From NCBI GenBank assembly GCA_018817905.1, contig JAHISS010000046.1, positions 1 to 14,717 of the forward strand: 14,717 nt of DNA, given 5' to 3'. This DNA comes from Nanobdellota archaeon. GTDB taxonomy: Archaea; Nanobdellota; Nanobdellia; Pacearchaeales; GW2011-AR1. The notes below the pieces were generated by a model. It saw only the letters and a program-made list of their open reading frames with translations, had not been told where the DNA came from and did not search any database. Below, one piece after another: positions 1 to 7,303 of the stretch. Position 1 is the stretch's first letter. Each line of letters starts with the position of its first letter. The position numbers and the translations under genes are program-made.

Positions 1-116
1 TAACAAACGGTGCCTCTGAAGGATATAATAACAAAATCAACATCATAAAAAGGAGGGCGTACGGATTCAAAGATACTGAATATTTCAGGTTGAAAATCCT
101 TCAAAGCTGCTCATAA
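1..116 (+). CDS. ISL3-family transposase, C-terminal end (cut by window edge)
   Basis: The frame that starts at base 3 is open from the left edge to a TAA at 114-116 and encodes about 37 residues. It begins TNGASEGYNNKI and continues with KRRAYGF and YFRLKIL. This matches the conserved C-terminal block of ISL3-type DDE transposases, pattern NG-x-EG-x-N-x-IK-x-x-KR-x-x-G-x-x-x-x-x-x-F-R-x-x-x-L, in which the E of the EG pair is the last catalytic acid. The bulk of the enzyme, including the first two catalytic aspartates, lies outside the window, so I cannot say whether the element is intact. The stop is followed directly by a candidate terminal inverted repeat. Confidence 0.85.
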   Translation, partial: TNGASEGYNNKINIIKRRAYGFKDTEYFRLKILQSCS

Positions 117-150
117 TCTGTCACAGGAGTGCAGAAGAGTCTAAATTTTT
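117..150. mobile_element. Candidate right terminus of the ISL3-type IS and AT-rich target site
   Basis: Directly after the transposase stop, the complement of 117-141 reads inward as GACTCTTCTGCACTCC and so on. This resembles ISL3 ends, which often begin G(A/G)CTCTT. It is followed by the A/T-only stretch TAAATTTTT (142-150); ISL3 elements are known to duplicate about 8 bp of AT-rich target. The left end is outside the window, so neither the inverted repeat nor the target duplication can be confirmed here. The boundary near 141 is an estimate. Confidence 0.55.
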
Positions 151-169
151 AACTTATTCTATGGGCTGC

Positions 170-1705
170 TTATTCCCCGCTTGCCCGGAAAACATAGGCG
201 GCGCCGGTACCCATGTAATAATGGTCTTCTCCGACTGTGCCCACTAAAATCTTGTTGTCATGGATGGCAACAGCACTGCCGAATTCATCAAGAGGGTAAA
301 TATCTTCTGATGCAAGTTTTTGTTCTTCAACCCAAGTCAAGCCGTCAAATCTGTATACATAGGTCGCACCAGCTTTCCAGCCCAGCTCGCCATTCAAATG
401 AGCACCGATAACTGTCGTGTTGCCCGAAATGGAGACTATGCTTCCAAAATCATCACCAGCTGCGCCATCTGAAGCCAGCAGCTTGCTTTCTTCAACCCAG
501 TTCACACCATCAAACCGGAACACATACGCCGAGCCGGAATCTAAGCCAAGATCATTATCACGGTTGGCACCGATCACAGCCACACCATCGGAGACGGCCA
601 CCGACCAACCGAATTGCTCCGACTGCGCTCCGTCGCTCGCGGTCAGCTTCTGTTCTTCGATCCAGTCAGCACCGTTGAAGGAAAACAAGTACGTCGAACC
701 GGAATTCAACTCATTGTCATCATCGGCGACGGCTCCAATAAAAGCGACATTGCCGGAGACAAAGACTGCACTACCGAAAGAGTCAAACAGGGTCCCGTCG
801 GAGGCGAGCAGCTTCTTCTCTTGTATCCAAGACGAGCCGTTGAACCTGAAGACGTATGCCGCACCACAGCGGGGATTACTCGTATCGCTGGCCAATGAAG
901 CCCCGATCAGAATCACATCGTCAGAAATCGATACTGATTTCCCGAATTGGTCATTCCATTCTCCATCAAAAGCGTTCAGCTTCTGTTCCTCAACCCAATT
1001 AGTACTATTAAATCTGTAAACATAAGCAGAGCCGGAATTCGAACCCAAATCGTCATCGTAATAAGCGCCGACAACCGCAACATTTCCTGAGATAGAAACA
1101 GAATAACCAAACTTATCACCGGCAGCCCCATCAGACGCTAACAGTTTCTGCCCCTCGCTCCAGTCTACTCCATCAAACCTATAAATATAAGCAGAGCCTG
1201 ATTCATCGCCAAGATCATCATCGCCAGTTGCTCCAAGTATTGCCACGTCACCATCCATGGCCGCTGAACTTCCAAGCGTATCTCCGCCATAAGCATCGGA
1301 AGCCACCAGCTTTTGCTCTTGAATCCAAGGCGGCGGAGCGCATGCTCCATCAAAACACCCAAAATCACAGTCAATACTTAAAGCAACGGCTTGATTATCC
1401 TCGCACACCCATTCTTTCACTTCATCCAAAGAAATACATTCATCCCAATAAGTTATATAACCTGCATCAGAAGGGAAATCAGCCCCAACATTGCCTTTTG
1501 TGTAAATATCCTCGCCATCGCTGTCAACACATTCAAGCAAAGTTGGAGTCGGAGTAACCTCCTTAGTAAACCATCTTGGAAACAAAATTTTAGAACCTCC
1601 AATCCCCGGAGACGCCTGAACATAATTTAGAGAATAATAAAAATAACCAACAACAGCCAAGACAACAACGACAATAATTAAGAAAACTGTTTGCACCTTT
1701 TTCAT
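170..1705 (-). CDS. Membrane-anchored, secreted FG-GAP beta-propeller protein, seven repeats
   Basis: This 511-residue protein starts with KK and a hydrophobic segment (residues 7-26), so it is probably anchored in the membrane and faces outward. Residues 59-122 hold six cysteines (C59, C90, C101, C113, C117, C122) in a 'C-DSDGED-Y-KG ... CDFGCFDGAC' pattern that I associate with DPANN surface proteins. From residue 127 to the end there are seven repeats of about 54 residues, each of the form QKL-ASDG-x-x-x-D-x-FG-x-SV-x-(6)-IGA-x-x-DD-x-G-x-SGSAYV(Y/F)RF-G-x-W-x-E. Seven copies fit one closed seven-bladed propeller. Such proteins usually mediate adhesion or surface binding; the ligand is unknown. 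A TTTAAATA box 22 bp upstream suggests a leaderless transcript. The part encoding repeats 4 and 5 is clearly more GC-rich than the rest. Confidence 0.88.
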   Translation of the reverse strand: MKKVQTVFLIIVVVVLAVVGYFYYSLNYVQASPGIGGSKILFPRWFTKEVTPTPTLLECVDSDGEDIYTKGNVGADFPSDAGYITYWDECISLDEVKEWVCEDNQAVALSIDCDFGCFDGACAPPPWIQEQKLVASDAYGGDTLGSSAAMDGDVAILGATGDDDLGDESGSAYIYRFDGVDWSEGQKLLASDGAAGDKFGYSVSISGNVAVVGAYYDDDLGSNSGSAYVYRFNSTNWVEEQKLNAFDGEWNDQFGKSVSISDDVILIGASLASDTSNPRCGAAYVFRFNGSSWIQEKKLLASDGTLFDSFGSAVFVSGNVAFIGAVADDDNELNSGSTYLFSFNGADWIEEQKLTASDGAQSEQFGWSVAVSDGVAVIGANRDNDLGLDSGSAYVFRFDGVNWVEESKLLASDGAAGDDFGSIVSISGNTTVIGAHLNGELGWKAGATYVYRFDGLTWVEEQKLASEDIYPLDEFGSAVAIHDNKILVGTVGEDHYYMGTGAAYVFRASGE

Positions 1706-1726
1706 CTATGAATTTAGAGAAGGTTT

Positions 1727-1734
1727 TATTTAAA
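1727..1734 (-). promoter_or_regulatory. TATA box for the FG-GAP gene
   Basis: On the minus strand this reads TTTAAATA. Its centre is about 25 bp upstream of the ATG at 1705, the usual archaeal TATA-to-start distance, so transcription probably begins at or next to the start codon. Confidence 0.6.
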
Positions 1735-1760
1735 TCTTTCTAAGATGTTTAGTTTGCGAA

Positions 1761-2351
1761 TCAAACAACACTAGCCTTAATAATTTTAATATCTTCAACA
1801 GGAAGACTTTTTTCTCCTAAATGATTGAAAGTTACTTCAACTTTTGCAATCGCATCAACAACATCCATGCCTTCTACAACTTCTCCGAAAACAGGATGCT
1901 TTCCATCAAGAAGAATATTATCTTGAAGATTTATGAAAAACTGACTGCTTCCTGTGTTCGGCCCAGAGTTTGCCATTGAAATCGTCCCGCGCATATTTCC
2001 TTTTTCTCCAAATTCGTCTTGAATCGTCTCTGAACCACCAGTTCCCCATCTGTCTTTCTTTGATTCGTCTTTTGTCAACGGATCTCCACCCTGAATCATA
2101 AAACCATCAATAACTCTGTGAAACAAAATCCCATCGTAAAAACCCTCGCTCACAAGTTTCTCAAAATTCCCTGCTGTGATTGGCATGTCAGCGTAAAGTT
2201 GTATAACAATATCACCCTCTGTTGTCTCCAATTTAACTTTGATTGCCTTTGGCCCCATCTGCGAAACAAAAACATAAATCGCAATCAGCAAAACAACTAC
2301 AACAAAAATCGTGATGAAAGTCACACTTGCGCCAATTTTTCCGCTAACCAT
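1761..2351 (-). CDS. Membrane-anchored cyclophilin-type peptidyl-prolyl cis-trans isomerase
   Basis: This is a cyclophilin that catalyses cis-trans isomerisation of X-Pro bonds. Numbering from the ATG at 2351, a hydrophobic segment near residues 10-29 is an N-terminal anchor, so the enzyme probably folds exported or surface proteins, in keeping with the secreted FG-GAP gene next door. Signature blocks are FHRVIDGFMIQGGDP (residues 77-91), SMANSGPNTGSSQFFI (125-140) and LDGKHPVFGEV (148-158). The Arg, Phe, Met and Gln of the catalytic pocket and the His of GKHPVFG are present. The Trp used by human CypA for cyclosporin binding is replaced by Leu, as in many prokaryotic cyclophilins. A GTG lies one codon upstream (2354), but the ATG fits the TATA box at 2374-2381 better. 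It has its own promoter and ends 55 bp before the FG-GAP start. Confidence 0.93.
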   Translation of the reverse strand: MVSGKIGASVTFITIFVVVVLLIAIYVFVSQMGPKAIKVKLETTEGDIVIQLYADMPITAGNFEKLVSEGFYDGILFHRVIDGFMIQGGDPLTKDESKKDRWGTGGSETIQDEFGEKGNMRGTISMANSGPNTGSSQFFINLQDNILLDGKHPVFGEVVEGMDVVDAIAKVEVTFNHLGEKSLPVEDIKIIKASVV

Positions 2352-2373
2352 CACAGCTAAAAAATCCCCAACG

Positions 2374-2381
2374 TTATAAAG
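2374..2381 (-). promoter_or_regulatory. TATA box for the cyclophilin gene
   Basis: On the minus strand this reads CTTTATAA, centred about 26 bp upstream of the ATG at 2351. It supports a leaderless transcript and the choice of ATG over the GTG one codon earlier. Confidence 0.55.
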
Positions 2382-2436
2382 TTTGCGATTGTGTCTTTAT
2401 TGCCAACCAAGTAGTCCGAGTAGGTTTATTATTTTC

Positions 2437-3213
2437 CTAACGATAGACTCTATCAAATTCAGCCATTTTGTAATTCCAAGTAGCTCCTTGGATTGCTGCA
2501 AGAACTTCTGGGGATGGCACTGGTTTTGCTTCAACCACTGACCAAACTTTTCTCATAAAATCATTAACTCCTCTTGCAATATCTCCCGCGTCCTGCTTAT
2601 AACGTTGAGACACCGCTAATAAGGCTTCAGCTTCGCGCCTTATTGGTACTGCAATTCTTAAAACTTCATCCATATTCTGTAAATCTCCAACTGTCTCTTC
2701 TATTCCAATATCTCTTGTAGTTGAAACATATTTAATGGCTCGGGCTAAGCTTACGTAAAATTGTTCGTGAATCGGGAGAAATCTAGCGTTGAGTTCTAAA
2801 AAAGGATCAATCCTGCCCATCATTGTTTCAATTGATTTGGAATAATCATCTTCGCCAATTAAATTATCCAATTGAGCTGCAGATACCGTCTCCTTAATAC
2901 TTGCTAACGTCGGAACCGTATGTTTCATTTGTTCTATTTCTACAAGAGGGTCATGTTCCCGCATCTCTTCAAGAAGTTCTATTACCTCTGGATATCTTTC
3001 TCCAAGCGGAATGTAAACTGCTTTAGCCAATCTTTCAACTTCAGCACCAGAGCAAACTTTAAGCATTCTTCGATTCTCTGGAAGTCTTAGCTCTGCTTCT
3101 CTTTCCATTTCAAGCTCTACTGCTCGTTTTGCTTCTTCATATTGAGGATACGTTCTAATTAACCTAACAACAAGATAAATCAAGGGTTTATAAAGTTTAC
3201 TAACTGTTATCAC
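2437..3213 (-). CDS. Hypothetical helical protein, 258 residues
   Basis: I do not recognise this protein. It is almost entirely helix-forming. A short hydrophobic/basic stretch (residues 7-20, LYKPLIYLVVRLIR) could be an amphipathic membrane helix; charged helices then follow, such as QYEEAKRAVELEMEREAELR. There is one cysteine (C54) and no visible catalytic motif. The start is uncertain. The longest form begins with GTG at 3213, directly after an in-frame TAA, but I see no TATA box at the right distance. A TTG at 3183 or an ATG at 3108 are alternatives; the ATG would remove the hydrophobic segment. It stands alone between the cyclophilin and a divergent MFS gene. Confidence 0.75.
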   Translation of the reverse strand: MITVSKLYKPLIYLVVRLIRTYPQYEEAKRAVELEMEREAELRLPENRRMLKVCSGAEVERLAKAVYIPLGERYPEVIELLEEMREHDPLVEIEQMKHTVPTLASIKETVSAAQLDNLIGEDDYSKSIETMMGRIDPFLELNARFLPIHEQFYVSLARAIKYVSTTRDIGIEETVGDLQNMDEVLRIAVPIRREAEALLAVSQRYKQDAGDIARGVNDFMRKVWSVVEAKPVPSPEVLAAIQGATWNYKMAEFDRVYR

Positions 3214-3407
3214 TTAGTAATTAATAAAAACGACGTAGTACTTGAAGTAACTGTAAATCTTAATTCACCGATTCTATGATTAAATACACAAACATCAAGA
3301 ATAGAAAACCCTAGCTACGATAGTCGCCTGGTTTATGAGATAATCATGGGGTGGTTTAAACATATTTTTATTCAAGATAACAAACCCTCTCCATCCCAGG
3401 CACTACA

Positions 3408-3414
3408 TTTTTAA
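3408..3414 (+). promoter_or_regulatory. TATA box for the MFS gene
   Basis: TTTTTAA is centred about 26 bp upstream of the ATG at 3437. This supports that start, rather than the second ATG two codons later, and a leaderless transcript. I see nothing else clear in the 223 bp between the divergent genes. Confidence 0.5.
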
Positions 3415-3436
3415 CCTCTCACTCCCATATTTCCAA

Positions 3437-4633
3437 ATGGCTATGTTATTCAGAAAAGATAAAGGTGCACCCCATCTCACAAGAATCGCGAGACTTTCAG
3501 TGGTTGGCTTAATCGTCGCGCTGTCTGCCGCATTAATCAACACCATCTGGGCAGTTTACCTCGACAGTTTCCTCCACAGCGAAGTTTACGTCGGCTTGCT
3601 TTCAGCATGTTTCACAATTTTGGCTTTCATCTCTTATTTTGTTTTCATTCCAGTTGTTGAAAAACGCGACAAAGCAAAAATTTTCTTTTACTCTCTACTG
3701 TCCTTAATAGTTTTCTTTTTGCTTTTTTCAATCACCACAAACTTTTACTTATTCTTAATCTTAGCATTTGCCCTAATCCCTTTCTCAACTTTAAAACTAA
3801 CAAGCTACGGCCTTTTAATCAGAGACGCATCACCGCAAAAAAAACTTTCTCGCAACGAAGGTCTAGTTTATACATCCCAAAACATCGCATTCGTCGTAGG
3901 CCCTCTAATAGCTGGTTACGTGGCGGCGCAGTTTGGCGTAGGAAAAATCTTCATTATTGCAGCAGTGTGTTTATTGTCCGGAGCTTTAGTTTTCAAATTC
4001 TCTAAGATACCAGGAAAACAAGGAAAGAAAAAAATCGACTACAAAGTTGTAAAAAACTTTATTGATTTTTTCAAAAATAAAGACAGGGTTATCGCCTACA
4101 TTCTCGGGGGAGGAATCAGCATCTGGTGGATTTTGATTTACCTTTTCATCCCTTTAAGGATAATCCGCTCCGGTCTAAGTGAATTGTGGATTGGTTACTT
4201 TTTGTTTGCAGTCGCAGTTCCGCTGATTTTCTTAGAATACATTTTTTCGAACTGGGCGTGCAAACACGGCTTCAGAAAGATATTCAAACTCGCACACCTC
4301 TGCCTTGCAGTCGTCGCTTTGATTTGTTTTTTCCTAACAGACATTTATGCGATTCTCTTCATGCTTGTTTTAGCAAGCGTCCCTATGGCTATGCTCGAAC
4401 CAACAACAGAAGCCTACTTTTTCGACATCCTCAAGGGAAAAGAAAGATACCGATTCTATGGGCCCTACAACACGGCAATCGATGCAGGCAGTCTCACAGG
4501 CAAGCTCGTAGCTTCAGCAGTTCTCATCCTGCTCCCCTTCAAATTCGTCTTCCTAGCATTTTCCATGCTCATGTTTCTTCTGTACTTGCTTTCTTTCAAA
4601 ACCAAGAAAGTGGTTGAATCGAAAAGAAAATAA
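3437..4633 (+). CDS. Major facilitator superfamily (MFS) transporter
   Basis: This 398-residue membrane protein has a size and hydrophobicity pattern that fit 12 transmembrane helices. A basic loop after helix 2 (VVEKRDKAK, 74-81) replaces the classical MFS motif-A loop. Helix 5 has a GPLIAGYVAAQFG segment (155-167), typical of MFS motif C. A long basic central loop (187-220, KIPGKQGKKKIDYK) separates the N- and C-terminal six-helix halves. The conserved-looking EPTTEAYF-D (321-330) in the second half probably lies near the substrate path. The substrate cannot be read from sequence; drug or small-metabolite export is common in this family. It is transcribed alone, divergently from the 258-residue gene, and is less AT-rich than the array starting at 5305. 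Confidence 0.88.
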   Translation: MAMLFRKDKGAPHLTRIARLSVVGLIVALSAALINTIWAVYLDSFLHSEVYVGLLSACFTILAFISYFVFIPVVEKRDKAKIFFYSLLSLIVFFLLFSITTNFYLFLILAFALIPFSTLKLTSYGLLIRDASPQKKLSRNEGLVYTSQNIAFVVGPLIAGYVAAQFGVGKIFIIAAVCLLSGALVFKFSKIPGKQGKKKIDYKVVKNFIDFFKNKDRVIAYILGGGISIWWILIYLFIPLRIIRSGLSELWIGYFLFAVAVPLIFLEYIFSNWACKHGFRKIFKLAHLCLAVVALICFFLTDIYAILFMLVLASVPMAMLEPTTEAYFFDILKGKERYRFYGPYNTAIDAGSLTGKLVASAVLILLPFKFVFLAFSMLMFLLYLLSFKTKKVVESKRK

Positions 4634-4817
4634 ACTAAACAACTAAACCAAAAGACAATCATTAACAATAACGCATATTATCTTATCGTCCTTGATGGTG
4701 TGATAATCTTGGGGCGGGCGAGCCGAGATATTTTAGTAAAAGAATAAAAAATAAGAACTGACTCTGGAGTTAGGCGGCGGCATACTTTCGATTAAACCAC
4801 ATATTCAAACACAAACC

Positions 4818-4826
4818 TTAAATAAA
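4818..4826 (+). promoter_or_regulatory. TATA box for the 61-residue membrane protein gene
   Basis: TTAAATAAA is centred about 24 bp before the ATG at 4846, consistent with a leaderless start. The rest of the 212-bp gap after the MFS gene shows no convincing gene; a G-rich patch near 4711-4722 has no partner that I can fold. Confidence 0.55.
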
Positions 4827-4845
4827 CTCTCTTCACAAATAAAAC

Positions 4846-5031
4846 ATGGGAAAGCTAAACTCGCTTTTAATCATTTTAGGAACCATTTTGATTTCCATAG
4901 CTTCGTTTGCTTTTTCTACGCAAGCAACTCCAATGTTTCCCACACCATCCAACGACCCAACAAATGATTTTCAAATAATCCTCGGCATCGCCGGCCTTTC
5001 GGCAATTATTTTTGGAATTGTGAAAGAATAA
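4846..5031 (+). CDS. Small membrane protein with two predicted helices, 61 residues
   Basis: The protein has two hydrophobic segments (about residues 5-24 and 43-59) joined by a polar Pro/Thr/Asn loop (TQATPMFPTPSNDPTND), a hairpin topology common among tiny archaeal membrane proteins. I do not recognise a family. A TATA box at the leaderless distance supports this start and argues that it is a real gene rather than a chance frame. Confidence 0.65.
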   Translation: MGKLNSLLIILGTILISIASFAFSTQATPMFPTPSNDPTNDFQIILGIAGLSAIIFGIVKE

Positions 5032-5044
5032 AAACCATTTTTCT

Positions 5045-5053
5045 AATAAATAT
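5045..5053 (+). promoter_or_regulatory. TATA-like box for the frameshifted zinc-finger gene
   Basis: AATAAATAT is centred about 23 bp upstream of the ATG at 5072, the same geometry as the intact genes here. The promoter seems to survive although the gene's reading frame is broken. Confidence 0.4.
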
Positions 5054-5071
5054 TCAAACCCTTGTTTTATC

Positions 5072-5244
5072 ATGATTGTTGAGTGCGAAGTTTGCAATAA
5101 AAAAATGCAAAAAGCATCAGTTGTTTATGGGGTTGAAGGAATGTTTATCTTTGCTCTGCAGGATGTTTTAGAGAATGGGCTTGGAAAGAAATGGGGAAGA
5201 GAAGGAGTTGGAGGAAAGTGATTGGTGAGAAACTCTTATTTTGA
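5072..5244 (+). pseudogene. Small CxxC...CSxxC zinc-finger protein broken by a one-base deletion
   Basis: From ATG 5072 the frame encodes MIVECEVCNKKMQ and so on, which is half of a zinc finger, and then stops at 5219-5221 without a second cysteine pair. From 5149 the -1 frame reads LCSAGCFREWAWKEMGK and runs to a TGA at 5242-5244, which supplies exactly the missing CSxxC half. An in-frame stop at 5134-5136 in that second frame places the lost base between about 5137 and 5151. The restored protein would have about 57 residues with C5, C8 and a CSAGC pair. It closely resembles the layout of the intact 74-residue protein at 7296 (CKTC ... FCSDKC). It is either a young pseudogene or an assembly error. 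I see no good slippery heptamer for programmed shifting. Confidence 0.7.
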
Positions 5245-5275
5245 AACATATAATATCGTCTTGAAATCAACAATC

Positions 5276-5284
5276 TTTTTATAT
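5276..5284 (+). promoter_or_regulatory. TATA box for the pRiA4b ORF3-like gene
   Basis: TTTTTATAT is centred 25 bp before the ATG at 5305. It indicates an independent leaderless transcript rather than read-through from the broken gene upstream. Confidence 0.6.
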
Positions 5285-5304
5285 CCTTATTAATTCTAAT
5301 TATC

Positions 5305-5859
5305 ATGGCAAAAATACTTCAACTCAAAATCACATTGAAGGACATTGAACCCAAAATCTGGAGAAGATTTTTAGTAAGCGATTTCTGGACTTTTGATAAA
5401 TTACATAGAATCATACAAAAAGTAATGGGCTGGGAAAATTATCATTTATTTGAATTTAAATTTGGAGATACAAGAATTATTCATCCCGATGAGGGTTATT
5501 TAGAAGAGAATGAATTAGATTCTAAAAAAATTCAGATTGGACAGTATGTGAATAAAGAAAAACAAAAATTTGAGTATGTTTACGATTTTGGAGATTCATG
5601 GGAGCATGAAATAGTTGTTGAAAAAATAACAGAAGATAAAATTGAAGATGCTGATAAATATCCTAAATGTATTGAAGGAGAAAGAGCATGTCCTCCTGAA
5701 GATTGTGGTGGAACTGGAGGGTATGAGAGATTTTTAGAAGTATTAAAAACCGGCAAAGATCCTTTGGGAGAAAATCCTGAAGAATTAAAAGAATGGCTGG
5801 GAGATTGGAATCCTGAGACGTTTGATCTAAAAGAAGTAAGTAAAAAAATTAGAAAATAA
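5305..5859 (+). CDS. Plasmid pRiA4b ORF-3-like protein (IS1096 TnpR-like fold)
   Basis: This 184-residue protein is a full-length member of the pRiA4b ORF3-like family (Pfam PRiA4_ORF3). It shows the N-terminal ILQLKITLKDIEPKIWRRF segment (4-22), the central YVYDFGDSWEHEI (91-103), and CIEGERACPPEDCGGTGGY (122-140) followed by W-L-G-D-W-x-P-x-x-F (164-173). The family occurs on plasmids, insertion elements and chromosomes; its biochemical role is unknown, and the conserved Cys/Asp/His residues hint at metal binding. To my knowledge, family members are sometimes joined to a SEC-C tail in other genomes, which would link this gene to the SEC-C proteins downstream. It is flanked by two frameshifted small genes. 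Confidence 0.9.
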   Translation: MAKILQLKITLKDIEPKIWRRFLVSDFWTFDKLHRIIQKVMGWENYHLFEFKFGDTRIIHPDEGYLEENELDSKKIQIGQYVNKEKQKFEYVYDFGDSWEHEIVVEKITEDKIEDADKYPKCIEGERACPPEDCGGTGGYERFLEVLKTGKDPLGENPEELKEWLGDWNPETFDLKEVSKKIRK

Positions 5860-5892
5860 AATGAATGAAAAATAATATCGTTAACTTTACAA

Positions 5893-5900
5893 TTTAAAAA
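5893..5900 (+). promoter_or_regulatory. TATA box for the frameshifted 102-residue gene
   Basis: TTTAAAAA is centred about 22 bp before the ATG at 5918. Together with the start codon it argues that the broken frame below was a real gene. Confidence 0.45.
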
Positions 5901-5917
5901 GTGAACGTCATAAATTA

Positions 5918-6227
5918 ATGAAAAAGATAATTTTTATTACTGGGATGTATTGATGAGGATGGCCTAAACCTTATAGGTCCTGAATGTCTTAATCTTGATT
6001 TTGGCGGTGGAGGGCTTTATTCAGGTATTTATTATGAGCAAGTAAACTTTTGTGATTCTGAAGGAATAGGATATGAGTTTAATAATAATTTAGAGGTAAT
6101 CAGAAAAATAGTTAAGGAATTAAAAAAAAGTCTAAGTCATCTCCAGAGCATGGCGAAGAAAAAACACTTGATTGAGATACTTAATAGACCTTTTGACCTT
6201 AAAAAAATAAATAAAAAACTTGCGTAA
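5918..6227 (+). pseudogene. Unknown gene broken by a one-base insertion in a GGG run
   Basis: ATG 5918 opens MKKIIFITG and then hits TGA at 5951-5953. Removing one G from the GGG at 5942-5944 joins it to a frame that stays open to TAA 6225-6227. That frame gives GCIDEDGLNLIGPECLNLDF, a Gly-rich FGGGGLYSG segment and a basic helical tail (IRKIVKELKKS and onward). The restored product would be about 102 residues. The downstream frame has no useful start of its own before 6150, so it was probably one gene. I do not recognise the family. The homopolymer site makes sequencing error as likely as true decay. It ends 31 bp before the next start. Confidence 0.6.
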
Positions 6228-6229
6228 TG

Positions 6230-6239
6230 TTTTTATAAT
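6230..6239 (+). promoter_or_regulatory. TATA box for the seven-gene metal-binding array
   Basis: TTTTTATAAT is centred 25 bp before the ATG at 6259. It picks that ATG over the in-frame TTG at 6220, which lies upstream of the box. I see no comparable box at the following gene junctions, so it probably drives the whole array. Confidence 0.6.
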
Positions 6240-6258
6240 CTCTTTAAATAGAATTAGT

Positions 6259-6801
6259 ATGGATATAAAGGATTTTAAAAGAATATCAGAAAAAAAGGCT
6301 TTAGCAAAAAAGGAGGCTTTCAAATCTTTAGCTGAAGAAGATTTAGTAGAGATATATGAAAATGAAATAGGAAAGGTTCTGATTGGAGAGAGCGGAATAT
6401 TTTATGAAAACAAATTATTCCCAAACAGGGATTATACTTATTCTAATAACTACCATAAGAAATTTCTCACCGATGATGAAGTAAAAAATATGATTAAGAG
6501 ATTACAAGAATTAAGAACAAAGGTTAATCAAAACAATAGCGCATTTTTTTATTATGGTTTTATGTATAAAGATGGAGAAAGTCACGAATTGAGTTATAAT
6601 TTTCATAAAAATGAAAAAGAGGAAGTAGGGGAATTGAAAGAAGAAATGCCAGAAGTGATAAAGATTAAAATTTATTCAGATATTGACACCGTGTTTGAGA
6701 AAAAGACAAAAAATGGCATAATTGTTATTTTAAAATTGCCTGAAAAAAACATTTTAGTAGAAGTTTCACATGAAGAAGGAAATATCACAACCCAACTTTA
6801 A
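6259..6801 (+). CDS. Hypothetical protein, 180 residues, first gene of the array
   Basis: I do not recognise this protein. From the ATG at 6259 it begins with a charged helix rich in Lys and Glu (MDIKDFKRISEKKALAKK), followed by a mixed alpha/beta middle with many aromatic residues. It ends in a probable beta-strand region (VIKIKIYSDIDTVFEK and IIVILKLPEKNILVEV). It has no cysteines, unlike most of its neighbours. A frame extending 13 codons further to TTG 6220 exists, but the TATA box lies inside that extension. The stop codon is separated by one base from the next likely ATG, so the two are probably co-transcribed and translationally coupled. Confidence 0.75.
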   Translation: MDIKDFKRISEKKALAKKEAFKSLAEEDLVEIYENEIGKVLIGESGIFYENKLFPNRDYTYSNNYHKKFLTDDEVKNMIKRLQELRTKVNQNNSAFFYYGFMYKDGESHELSYNFHKNEKEEVGELKEEMPEVIKIKIYSDIDTVFEKKTKNGIIVILKLPEKNILVEVSHEEGNITTQL

Positions 6802-6802
6802 G

Positions 6803-7303
6803 ATGCCCAAAGAAGAGAAACTAATAGATGTGAAATGCAGTGTTTGTAACAAAGGTGTGCAAATGCCAGCATCATTTGTGGAGAAGGGGGAGGAAAGAAG
6901 TATCGATGCTATGCATATGCCACATATCTGCTCAAATTGCACTGACAAAGCAGGTGATGCATTAGGTGATGAAAGGATGAAGGGATTTATGGGAAATGTT
7001 AATAAGGAAATGGAAAAATTAGGAAAGAATAATGAAATAGCTGAAGAGTTGGCTGAAGAGTTAACAAATGAGAATATTGATTCTTTACTAAGTGAGTTAG
7101 AAGATGCAGATGCTTCTGAAGAAGATAAAATAAAAGAGGCATTTTACCGTGGTGCTTGGATGACTTTGTTTTTAATAGGAAATAATCATGAGCCTGGCTT
7201 TTTAGAGAAAGAAGCAGAGTATATCAAAGATTTCCATGAAAAGATGAAAGAAAGGGAAGAGCGGGAAGAGGAGATGGAAGATGATGAGGATGAAGATGAG
7301 TGA
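6803..7303 (+). CDS. Four-cysteine zinc-ribbon protein with acidic tail
   Basis: Starting at ATG 6803, this 166-residue protein has an N-terminal four-cysteine site, KCSVC (C12, C15) and CSNC (C43, C46), separated by 27 residues, so it should bind one zinc ion. Helical, Glu-rich sequence follows, and then a strongly acidic tail (EREEREEEMEDDEDEDE). The same ribbon, with matching KCS-x-CNK context, occurs inside the 596-residue protein two genes downstream. An in-frame ATG at 6770 would overlap the upstream gene by 32 bases; neither ATG has a clear Shine-Dalgarno sequence, and I prefer 6803 because it follows the upstream stop by one base. Function unknown. Confidence 0.72.
   Translation: MPKEEKLIDVKCSVCNKGVQMPASFVEKGEERSIDAMHMPHICSNCTDKAGDALGDERMKGFMGNVNKEMEKLGKNNEIAEELAEELTNENIDSLLSELEDADASEEDKIKEAFYRGAWMTLFLIGNNHEPGFLEKEAEYIKDFHEKMKEREEREEEMEDDEDEDE

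Noticed and set aside
417..1019. Long plus-strand open frame of about 200 codons
   Set aside because: It is antisense to the FG-GAP gene; its periodic Ser/Thr/Pro-rich sequence mirrors the repeats on the other strand.
3346..3414. 22-codon frame MGWFKHIFIQDNK... upstream of the MFS gene
   Set aside because: There is no TATA box at the leaderless distance or Shine-Dalgarno sequence, and it ends inside the MFS promoter.
5137..5152. Programmed -1 frameshifting in the small zinc-finger gene
   Set aside because: No X-XXY-YYZ slippery heptamer or following stem is apparent, so a mutation or assembly error is the simpler reading.
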